A DNA stretch of 48,511 nt, taken from the IMG/VR virus record IMGVR_UViG_3300047384_000444, positions 1-48,511 of that record. The stretch is one strand, 5' to 3'. Of this stretch, positions 7,257 to 13,592 are shown piece by piece. This DNA comes from a virus. The first letter of the stretch is position 1. Each line of letters starts with the position of its first letter. The notes beneath the pieces are model-generated. The model was given only the letters and a program-made list of their open reading frames with translations, did no database searches and was not told the DNA's origin. Position numbers and translations under genes: made by a program.

Positions 7257-7916
7257 ATGGCAATTAAACCGATATCATTTAGCACTCCCATGGTTCAGGC
7301 TGAAAGGGCAGGTAAAAAAACTCAGACCAGGAGAACTCAGGGCCTCGAAAAAATAAATGAAGATCCCGATAGATACTTAATTAGGAAAGGAGCTGATGAT
7401 TTTTTTGTAGATGATCTAGAAACTCTAGAGGATTTTGACATCAAACCGAAGTTCAATTCTGGTGATATTCTTTGGGTAAGGGAAACTTGGTTTCCTACCA
7501 GATATGATTATCTGGATATGTTAAGGCGAGGAATTAAACACTTTATAAAGTTTAAAGCGGATAATGATTATGATCCTAAAAAGGATTGTGTGGGGCGATC
7601 CTGGAAACCCTCTATTCATATGCCTAAAATAGTCTGCAGGGAATTTTTGGAAGTTACAGGAGTGAGAGCTGAGCGCCTTCAGGATATTTCTTCCAAAGAT
7701 GCAAAAGCTGAAGGAGCAAAAGATCACTTAAAGCATCATGAAATGGAAATGTTGAAAGATCTTGATTGGATAATTCCTTCTCCTTTTAATGAATTCCAGT
7801 TTGGTTTTCTTTCTATCTGGTGCTCTATCAATGGATGTAAATCCTGGGAAGCAAATCCCTGGGTTTGGGTGTATGAGTTCCGCCGCACTAACAAACCGGA
7901 AAATTTCCTGAAATGA
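7257..7916 (+). CDS. ASCH-like phage protein
   Basis: This 219-aa protein fits a widespread phage family related to the ASCH/EVE RNA-binding fold. Family marks visible here are KPISFSTPMVQA and KKTQTRR near the N-terminus, GDILWVRETW in the middle, SWKPSIHMPK, VRAERLQDIS, and SWEANPWVWVYEFRR at the C-terminus. ASCH proteins are thought to bind RNA or modified nucleotides; the phage members have no settled function. The gene overlaps the next start by four bases. The family call is from memory of the motif string. Confidence 0.75.
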   Translation: MAIKPISFSTPMVQAERAGKKTQTRRTQGLEKINEDPDRYLIRKGADDFFVDDLETLEDFDIKPKFNSGDILWVRETWFPTRYDYLDMLRRGIKHFIKFKADNDYDPKKDCVGRSWKPSIHMPKIVCREFLEVTGVRAERLQDISSKDAKAEGAKDHLKHHEMEMLKDLDWIIPSPFNEFQFGFLSIWCSINGCKSWEANPWVWVYEFRRTNKPENFLK

Positions 7917-8404
7917 AAAACCTACTCTTTTTATTAATTCTGGTTCCGGGGATCTGCGCCGGCCAAAAGGTCAACTGGTTTGAAAAGGAAACCTTCTTTT
8001 TCGTATCAACCGAAGTAGATCCCAGGAATGCCATTTTTGGCAGCCCTGTAAATCCACCGGCTTATGATGGCGTCCTGAACATTGGATATAGAAACCATGG
8101 TTTCCAGATCCAGGCCAGCTACGAGAATTTCAAAGCAATTGATTTCTACTCTTTCGGCTTCCAGGCCGGTCATGTTTTTAACCATGGGGAAGTATGGAAC
8201 TACACTTTGTTAGGTGGCCTTGGATGGATCCAGCGGAATGTGGACTGGATCAAGAACTATCTCTATGCTTCTGCAAGTATTTCGAGCCAGCTGGAATACC
8301 ATTATTACAGCTTCTTTTTATTTGTCCGAGGGGAAGGCCGTTACAGGCATGACCTGGATAAATTCAAACCTTCCGGATATGTCGGGATAGGATATAAATT
8401 TTAA
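7913..8404 (+). CDS. Exported outer-membrane beta-barrel protein (lysogenic conversion candidate)
   Basis: A 163-aa protein with an N-terminal signal peptide (MKNLLFLLILVPGICAG, cleavage near Q18). The mature part consists of alternating polar and aromatic strands (for example YEHYYSF-like and GRYRHDL segments) and ends in GIGYKF, the terminal aromatic typical of outer-membrane barrels. It sits inside the early operon, overlapping the ASCH-like gene by four bases. An exported protein among replication genes suggests a surface change in the infected cell, for example exclusion of related phages or masking of a receptor. That role is inferred. Confidence 0.65.
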   Translation: MKNLLFLLILVPGICAGQKVNWFEKETFFFVSTEVDPRNAIFGSPVNPPAYDGVLNIGYRNHGFQIQASYENFKAIDFYSFGFQAGHVFNHGEVWNYTLLGGLGWIQRNVDWIKNYLYASASISSQLEYHYYSFFLFVRGEGRYRHDLDKFKPSGYVGIGYKF

Positions 8405-8424
8405 TTAACCTAAAACTAAATTAT

Positions 8425-8595
8425 ATGAAAACACTTACTTCAAAATGTTGTGGTACCGCAGTTCGAAATGTAGGCGATACCAGTAAATATGCAATCTGCC
8501 TTAGCTGTAACAAACCCTGTGATGTTACTGTATCGCTTGACAGCGGCGGCGGATCTATAGGAGATAGAAACGATAACAATTTTAATATCCATTAG
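8425..8595 (+). CDS. Small zinc-ribbon-like protein
   Basis: A 56-aa frame from ATG 8425 with CC near residue 8 and a CLSCNKPC group at about 31-38, giving four to five cysteines in a ribbon-like spacing. The C-terminus is rich in Gly, Asp and Asn. It lies between the barrel protein gene and a second Cys-rich gene that starts two bases after its stop. Function unknown. Confidence 0.55.
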   Translation: MKTLTSKCCGTAVRNVGDTSKYAICLSCNKPCDVTVSLDSGGGSIGDRNDNNFNIH

Positions 8596-8597
8596 CC

Positions 8598-8966
8598 ATG
8601 CCACGAATCCAAAGTGTAAATACAATAGACATTACTCCGGAGAAATTCCTGAATGCCTGTGGTAGTTCGGAACTTAACGAAGTGGCGCTCCTTTTATCTT
8701 CTCCCAGGTACCAGGCAAAAATGAATGAGGAGGAAAATAATGAAGAGTGGCCACCGGAAGAATTTGAAGGAGATCTTCCAATCGCTGGCCCAATTCCCCG
8801 GGAACTATTAGAACAGTACGAAGAAAAAAGAACCTGCCACCAATGCGGTTGTACAGATTATGACTGCCGGCAGTGTATTGAAAAGACCGGTGAACCCTGT
8901 CACTGGGTAGCTGAAGATTTATGCAGCGCCTGCGCTGAAAATTCACCTTTAAGTAAAGAATCATGA
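8598..8966 (+). CDS. Cys-rich zinc-binding phage protein
   Basis: A 122-aa protein whose C-terminal third holds seven or more cysteines: CHQCGCTDYDC, CIEKTGEPCHW and DLCSAC. This string recurs in small proteins of phages and mobile elements and probably binds two zinc ions. The N-terminal two thirds are acidic, with no domain that I recognise. It overlaps the next gene by four bases. The exact role is not known. Confidence 0.6.
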   Translation: MPRIQSVNTIDITPEKFLNACGSSELNEVALLLSSPRYQAKMNEEENNEEWPPEEFEGDLPIAGPIPRELLEQYEEKRTCHQCGCTDYDCRQCIEKTGEPCHWVAEDLCSACAENSPLSKES

Positions 8967-9316
8967 AAAATAAATTTATAAACTGGATTACCAGTCCATT
9001 CAAAAAAGACAGCGAAGATCTTGATCAACGCCTGACAGCTCTCGAGATAAGGCTTCGTGATTTCCAGGAGAATTCTACAGTAAACCTGTACCTCTATGTA
9101 GATGGGAAAAAGATTGCTGTTAAGGAAGATTATTACAGTATACCACCAAAGGGATCTTACCTGGATTATGATGAAGACAGCAACTTATTATTTAGAGTAG
9201 ATCGAATAATCTATTCCGAATTAGGATTTTGTATTGATGTTCATGGTCAGTTTTGTTATAGGAACGAAATTAATGAACGATCTGTGGGCGAACTTCTTAA
9301 AGAAAATATGATATGA
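8963..9316 (+). CDS. Hypothetical early protein
   Basis: A 117-aa protein with an N-terminal basic and coiled-coil segment (residues 15-38, EDLDQRLTALEIRLRDFQ) followed by a beta-rich half. It overlaps its neighbours by four bases on both sides, placing it firmly in the early operon. No family recognised. Confidence 0.6.
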   Translation: MKNKFINWITSPFKKDSEDLDQRLTALEIRLRDFQENSTVNLYLYVDGKKIAVKEDYYSIPPKGSYLDYDEDSNLLFRVDRIIYSELGFCIDVHGQFCYRNEINERSVGELLKENMI

Positions 9317-10185
9317 AAGCAAAACCACACGTAACAATATCAATGAAGGGCGGGGACGCAGTTCTGTTTTTTGGAGTAGATCTGCACGCAAATAACTTCC
9401 GGAGAAATAAGGCTAGTTATAAGCGGGTCCGGCCAAGCTTCATCATTTATCAGGATACGCTGTACACCCATCCCAGGGTGAGATTCAAAACAGGCGATGC
9501 CGGGAATAACTACTTCAAAAAAGCTAATCCCTTGAGCCTGGATGAATATGATTGCCTGTACGGGATGATCATGGATGAGTATATAAAAAGCCATCGCAAA
9601 AGAGAAATGAAACCCAATATTCCATTAAATACCGGCAGCGGTACCGCATTTTTTTTCTTTGAGACCGGCGTAGCGGCAAAGCTTTTTGATGCTAAAGGCC
9701 TGAATAGTTATGGAGCTTCAATTCCCAGCTTCATCATTCACCAGGAAATATTGTTCTGCAGGCCCGGGTTTTATTTTGTGGCGGGCGATGCGGGAGATCA
9801 TTATTTTTCGTCTACCGATGTTCTCTCCAGTAAAGAATTTCTTTTGCTGTGTGAATTTATCTATTCCTCACACCAGGAATTAGAAAAGTCCATGGAAACT
9901 GCAAAAAAGCTATATAATTCAGATCATATGGTTGATGCCTTTGCTTATGCTGCACACCACATGCAATCAAATTTACCTGTGAATGCTATTGAAAAGAAGC
10001 TCATCGACCAGCTGGACATTTCCGGACTGGAGCGCAGTCTTCGCGAAGCTTTGAAAAGGGAAAATTATGAAGCTGCAGCGCATATAAGGAATCGGGTCCA
10101 GGAAAAAGGCTATATCATTTTTGAAATGGATGGAAAGCTTTTGATCCGCAGGCCTGCACTAAAAACTACAAATCAAAACAAGTAA
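9313..10185 (+). CDS. Protein with an internal duplication and a C-terminal UVR-like motif
   Basis: This 290-aa protein contains one domain twice. PSFIIYQDTLY with RFKTGDAGNNYF (residues 41-68) is repeated as PSFIIHQEILF with YFVAGDAGDHYF (138-165), 97 residues later, and each copy is preceded by a glycine-rich strand ending in FF. Residues 239-266 (LERSLREALKRENYEAAAHI) match the UVR motif, a helical hairpin of UvrB, UvrC and McsA used for protein contacts. The repeated domain is not one I know. The UVR-like end suggests an adaptor that docks to a host or phage protein. Confidence 0.6.
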   Translation: MKAKPHVTISMKGGDAVLFFGVDLHANNFRRNKASYKRVRPSFIIYQDTLYTHPRVRFKTGDAGNNYFKKANPLSLDEYDCLYGMIMDEYIKSHRKREMKPNIPLNTGSGTAFFFFETGVAAKLFDAKGLNSYGASIPSFIIHQEILFCRPGFYFVAGDAGDHYFSSTDVLSSKEFLLLCEFIYSSHQELEKSMETAKKLYNSDHMVDAFAYAAHHMQSNLPVNAIEKKLIDQLDISGLERSLREALKRENYEAAAHIRNRVQEKGYIIFEMDGKLLIRRPALKTTNQNK

Positions 10186-10190
10186 TTACT

Positions 10191-10364
10191 ATGGCTAAAA
10201 GAAAATTTACAAGAATTGGAGAAACCCCTACAAAATTTCAGTGTACAAATAAAAAATGCAAATGGGAGGGTACAGAAGATGATAAAGCAAAAAAGAAGGA
10301 TGATGGTTGGCTCGTGTCCGTATGTCCTGATTGTAAGAATGAAGAATTTTACGGAATTGTTTAA
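10191..10364 (+). CDS. Small zinc-ribbon protein
   Basis: A 57-aa frame beginning five bases after the preceding stop. Two cysteine pairs, CTNKKC (about residues 17-22) and CPDC (46-49), form a classical zinc ribbon with a lysine-rich loop between them. Such mini-ribbons usually bind nucleic acid or RNA polymerase. No closer assignment is possible. Confidence 0.6.
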   Translation: MAKRKFTRIGETPTKFQCTNKKCKWEGTEDDKAKKKDDGWLVSVCPDCKNEEFYGIV

Positions 10365-10375
10365 ATAGAAATAAA

Positions 10376-10561
10376 ATGGAAAAGGCAGACCAAAGAGCAA
10401 AAGACAGTTACATTAAAGATATGGACAGATTGATGAAAAAATATCAACAGAAAACAATGACATCACCGGGTAATAGCTGGCGATTCAGAGCTTCAATTGA
10501 TGTTAGACAAAAGATCTTGGAGATTAAATATCATTTGGCAACTTTAAAAGTTAGCGAATAG
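10376..10561 (+). CDS. Small helical protein, last gene of the early operon
   Basis: A 61-aa basic helical protein (MEKADQRAKDSYIKDMDRLM start, RQKILEIKYHLATL near the end). It lies 11 bases after the ribbon gene and is followed by a terminator at 10606. Its charge pattern would suit nucleic-acid or protein binding. Unknown family. Confidence 0.55.
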   Translation: MEKADQRAKDSYIKDMDRLMKKYQQKTMTSPGNSWRFRASIDVRQKILEIKYHLATLKVSE

Positions 10562-10605
10562 GGCATTACATAGAACATAGAAATAAACGTACCCAATCCA
10601 CTCCC

Positions 10606-10628
10606 AACCGCCCACTGAGGCGGTTTTT
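10606..10628 (+). terminator. Terminator ending the early operon
   Basis: AACCGCC (10606-10612) pairs with GGCGGTT (10619-10625) over a six-base loop and runs into a five-T tract (10624-10628). An outer pair, GGGCAT (10561-10566) and ATGCCC (10631-10636), could extend the structure. The first late-type promoter begins 19 bp downstream. Confidence 0.85.
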
Positions 10629-10646
10629 CTATGCCCTAAAATAACC

Positions 10647-10682
10647 TGTCACACCTTATCCTGAATTTCGCGTCTATGTTTG
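10647..10682 (+). promoter_or_regulatory. Late promoter 1 (lysis operon)
   Basis: TGTCACACCTT (10647-10657), 17 bp, then TATGTTTG (10675-10682), an exact TAnnTTTG -7 element. It is the first of five copies of the same arrangement, and it lies between a terminator and the holin gene. Confidence 0.75.
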
Positions 10683-10708
10683 GTTTCTCAAATTAAACGC
10701 CCCCGAAT

Positions 10709-11254
10709 GTGAATACCTTGAAAATTTTTACGCTAAAAATCTACTGCAACCTTATCCTTTTAGGCTACCGCGAACTTACCTGGACAGATAGATTCTGGAG
10801 CGCACTTAAATCGTTTGCTGCTTTTGCTCCTATCGCCTTTATTCTGGCGGCCATTCAAAACTGGTACATAGACAATGAGCATTTTATTTATGGTGTAATC
10901 ATCCTGGTGATCATCAATATGATTTTCGGCGGTATTATGCATTGGAAGAAAAAAGCTTTTGATGTGAAAATCTTCCTAAACAAAACTTCAGAAATGATCA
11001 TTAGTCTTTCGCTTATTTACCTGGGCCTGGAGATGATCATTAGCCTGGGCGGAGAAAATTCTGTTACCGCCGGGTTCCGTGCTGCCCTCCAGATGACTTC
11101 CCTTCTTTACCCTTTCAGTAAAATAGCCAAGAATGTACATATCATCTCCAAAGGGAAGTACCCTCCTGAATGGATCATGAAAAAGCTCTTCGACTTTGAA
11201 AAGAATGGAGATCTACATGAATTCTTTAACAAGCCCCAAAACCCAGCTATATGA
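10709..11254 (+). CDS. Phage holin family membrane protein
   Basis: A 181-aa protein with membrane helices at about residues 33-50, 57-76 and 90-112 (FAAFAPIAFILAAI, FIYGVIILVIINMIFGG, MIISLSLIYLGLEMIISLG) and a long basic cytoplasmic end. The shape and the place directly before the endolysin fit the Bacteroidota phage holin family, which forms the inner-membrane lesion that triggers lysis. It starts with GTG at 10709 and overlaps the endolysin by four bases. Confidence 0.75.
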   Translation: MNTLKIFTLKIYCNLILLGYRELTWTDRFWSALKSFAAFAPIAFILAAIQNWYIDNEHFIYGVIILVIINMIFGGIMHWKKKAFDVKIFLNKTSEMIISLSLIYLGLEMIISLGGENSVTAGFRAALQMTSLLYPFSKIAKNVHIISKGKYPPEWIMKKLFDFEKNGDLHEFFNKPQNPAI

Positions 11255-11751
11255 CACCACATTTCGAGAAAGCATTTATTGAACTCATAGGCATTGAAGG
11301 TGGCTATGTGAATGACCCTACAGACAGAGGCGGTGAGACCAAATATGGAATTTCGAAAAGATCCTATCCTCACCTGAACATTAAGAACCTTACTCTCCAG
11401 GACGCAAAGGAGATCTATTACCGGGATTTCTGGAAAGCGAATGGCCTGGACAATATCATTAAGTATGAATTAGCCCTGGAGCTTTTTGATACTGGAGTGA
11501 ATATGGGTGTTGGCATTGCTCCGCGGTTTCTCCAGGAAGCATTGAATTTAATGAATAGGAATCAGCGGGATTTCCCAGATCTAAAAGTAGACGGGAAAAT
11601 CGGCCCTATTTCCATCGAAGCATATAAAAAAGTAGATGATCGTATTCTCCTCAAGGTTCTGAATGGACTTCAGTTCCGGAGGTATGCAGAAATCTGTGAA
11701 CGAAATCCTTCACAGGAAAAATATTTCAACGGATGGATGAAACGAGTTTAG
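11251..11751 (+). CDS. Endolysin, glycoside hydrolase family 108 (N-acetylmuramidase)
   Basis: A 166-aa cell-wall hydrolase. Residues 16-34 (EGGYVNDPTDRGGETKYGI) are the GH108 signature, with E16 as the expected catalytic glutamate. The C-terminal 60 residues (from FLQEALNLMNR to YFNGWMKRV) match the peptidoglycan-binding domain usually found with GH108. The reaction is cleavage of the glycan strand between MurNAc and GlcNAc. It has no signal peptide, so it depends on the holin encoded just upstream. Length is normal for the family. Confidence 0.92.
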   Translation: MTPHFEKAFIELIGIEGGYVNDPTDRGGETKYGISKRSYPHLNIKNLTLQDAKEIYYRDFWKANGLDNIIKYELALELFDTGVNMGVGIAPRFLQEALNLMNRNQRDFPDLKVDGKIGPISIEAYKKVDDRILLKVLNGLQFRRYAEICERNPSQEKYFNGWMKRV

Positions 11752-11763
11752 AACAACATGTAG

Positions 11764-11952
11764 GCTTATCCGATTATTGATCCTTAGTTATCGCTAATGT
11801 TGGCCGTCGTAATGGTTGTTTCAAAGGGGTGCGGATAAGCTGACTGTATTTCATTCGCCCCAAATTACGATAAGATTGACAGCCTGGAAAGACAGGCCTC
11901 CCCGCTGCCCATAGGTAGCATCCCCTCCCGTAAGCGGAGGGGAACTTTGGGG
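11764..11952 (+). ncRNA. Structured gene-free region inside the lysis operon (candidate RNA element)
   Basis: The 232-bp gap between endolysin and the next gene holds no convincing ORF but many exact inverted repeats. GCTTATCCG (11764-11772) pairs with CGGATAAGC (11832-11840), enclosing a TTAGT/GCTAA hairpin. CCCCAAA (11858-11864) pairs with TTTGGGG (11946-11952), enclosing GCCTG/CAGGC (11882-11897) and CCCCTCC/GGAGGGG (11922-11942). As RNA this makes two branched domains in tandem. No T-tract follows, so it is more likely a cis-acting element or processed RNA than a terminator. Confidence 0.5.
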
Positions 11953-11983
11953 ATGTATCGAGAGTAATTTAACTACACCTGCC

Positions 11984-12085
11984 ATGGGAAAAATCAAGCA
12001 TTACTTTGTCATCCTGGGCCTAGCCCTGGGAGTGTTCCTTTTCTTATTTGCTGCACTATACATTCAACTTAAATACGGAATATGA
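11984..12085 (+). CDS. 33-aa single-helix membrane peptide
   Basis: A 33-codon frame from ATG 11984. Residues 7-29 form one strong membrane helix (YFVILGLALGVFLFLFAAL). It overlaps the following lipoprotein gene by four bases (ATGA), so the two are translated together. Small membrane peptides beside holin genes often act as antiholins or accessory holins; that role is inferred from position. Confidence 0.55.
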   Translation: MGKIKHYFVILGLALGVFLFLFAALYIQLKYGI

Positions 12086-12576
12086 AAAAGAAATTATCTA
12101 TCCTACTAATAGCCCTAGTGGCTTGTCTGCTTTTCACCTCCTGCAAATCCAGGGAAAAAACCCTACGGAAAAAATCTGAAAAGGTTTCGGAACTGAAGCA
12201 ACAGGATCTCGAGATCCGGGAAAAGATCAAAGCAGATGTTTCCACCTTCAGGATCTCCGAAAAAGACCAGGTGATCATTACCCCAATGGACAATGAAAAA
12301 TCTGTCCAGGTGATCAAGGGAAAAGACACGCTGCAGTTCAACAATGCAAAAATAGATATCAATTCCTCCAGGGATCAGGAACAAATCACTGACAAATCGG
12401 AAACTGAAAAAAGCTCGAGGGAAAAGAATGTTTCAGAGAAAGAATCTGAACTGCAGGAAAAAGACTTGGACAAAAAAAGTACAGGTACTTCCCCTGCCCT
12501 TATTTGGGGCTTGATTATAGCCGCATTGGTTGTTGGTGCCTTTTTCTACTTCAAAAAGAAGATTCCTTTCCTATAG
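12082..12576 (+). CDS. Lipoprotein with C-terminal TM helix, candidate unimolecular spanin
   Basis: This 164-aa protein has a lipoprotein signal (LLIALVACLLFTSC, lipidated Cys about 21), a long charged and helical middle (residues 22-138, rich in Lys, Glu and Ser) and a C-terminal membrane helix at about 141-159 (ALIWGLIIAALVVGAFFYF) followed by KKK. Outer-membrane anchor at one end and inner-membrane anchor at the other is the defining layout of u-spanins such as phage T1 gp11, which fuse the two membranes in the last lysis step. It is the last gene of the holin-endolysin operon, where a spanin is expected. Confidence 0.65.
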   Translation: MKKKLSILLIALVACLLFTSCKSREKTLRKKSEKVSELKQQDLEIREKIKADVSTFRISEKDQVIITPMDNEKSVQVIKGKDTLQFNNAKIDINSSRDQEQITDKSETEKSSREKNVSEKESELQEKDLDKKSTGTSPALIWGLIIAALVVGAFFYFKKKIPFL

Positions 12577-12586
12577 CCTAAAAACC

Positions 12587-12622
12587 TGTCACACCTCCCC
12601 TGACACCCTTCCTATACTTTAG
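12587..12622 (+). promoter_or_regulatory. Late promoter 2 (head operon)
   Basis: TGTCACACCTC (12587-12597), 17 bp, then TACTTTAG (12615-12622). The upstream AACC before the motif matches late promoter 1. It is the only one of the five with C at the last position and no terminator directly before it. The protease ATG lies 17 bp downstream. Confidence 0.65.
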
Positions 12623-12638
12623 CTCAAAATCAAGAATC

Positions 12639-13574
12639 ATGAAGGTCAACGCCTTATTATCTGACTTATTTCGCGCACAATGGCTTATCGATGTTCACAG
12701 CATCGCCGGCTTTGCCCCCATTGTACAAAAGATCATTTCCGGTGAAGAGCTGGCCCTGGGAAACAATGGTGTTCACAGGACTATTATTGCCAGTGATGGC
12801 AGTGTAACCATTAACCCTAATGCTATTCTGAATGTAGTGGATAAGAATGGCCGTCGTGTCTCCAGAGATGAAGACGGGGCTTTTGATGCAATACCCAAAG
12901 GATCTGTAGCACACGTGTACATGATGGGAGCCGTAATGAAGTACGGGGACTGGTGTACGTATGGTGCCGATGAGATCCTGGCTGCTTTAAGATTTGCTAA
13001 TGAAAATCCAAACATCAAGGGAATCGTACTTCACGTGGATGGTCCCGGAGGTGCTGTTTCAGCTATTGGATTGTTCCTGCAGTTCGCAAAAGAAAAGAAA
13101 AAGCCGGTAATAGGTTTGGCAGATGCTGCCATGAGCCTCCATTATTGGGCCCTTGTTTCTGTCTGCGACTGGATCATTGCAGACAACGATGTTTCTGCAA
13201 GGTTTGGAAGTGTTGGTGTGATGTGCAGCTTTCAGGATTCTAAGGCAGTGTATGAAAAAATGGGCTATAAATTCCACGAGATCTACCCCGATGAAAGCCC
13301 ACACAAAAATGAAGCTTTCCGCCTTGCGCTGGAGGGAAAGTATGACATGATTAGAGAGGAACATCTTTCCCCTACTGCTAAAAAATTCCAGGCAGCGGTT
13401 AGAACCGGAAGGCCAAGATTAAAAGAAGAGACCGGCGTACTTACCGGTAAAACATTCAGCGCAGATCAATCTATAGAATATGGAATGATTGACGCAATAG
13501 GCAGCCTGCAGGATGCCCTGGCACATATAGACATGCTCACTGAGCTTAACGATTATACCAAAACCAAATTTTAA
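12639..13574 (+). CDS. S49-family (SppA-like) capsid maturation protease
   Basis: A 311-aa ClpP/crotonase-fold serine peptidase of family S49. The DGPGG turn is at residues 134-138 and the nucleophile candidate S166 in DAAMSLHYWALV, followed by ARFGSVGVM, all in the usual order. In phages these enzymes cleave the scaffold or capsid N-terminus during head assembly. It stands directly before the capsid gene, and no separate scaffold gene is present. The catalytic serine is preceded by Met rather than the more common Ala or Gly; I see no sign that the enzyme is dead. Confidence 0.85.
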   Translation: MKVNALLSDLFRAQWLIDVHSIAGFAPIVQKIISGEELALGNNGVHRTIIASDGSVTINPNAILNVVDKNGRRVSRDEDGAFDAIPKGSVAHVYMMGAVMKYGDWCTYGADEILAALRFANENPNIKGIVLHVDGPGGAVSAIGLFLQFAKEKKKPVIGLADAAMSLHYWALVSVCDWIIADNDVSARFGSVGVMCSFQDSKAVYEKMGYKFHEIYPDESPHKNEAFRLALEGKYDMIREEHLSPTAKKFQAAVRTGRPRLKEETGVLTGKTFSADQSIEYGMIDAIGSLQDALAHIDMLTELNDYTKTKF

Positions 13575-13592
13575 TTTAAAACCCCAAAAACC

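Noticed and set aside
11764-11952. Hammerhead ribozyme in the endolysin-spanin gap
   Set aside because: The conserved core CUGANGA with GAAA is not present in a suitable arrangement on the plus strand.
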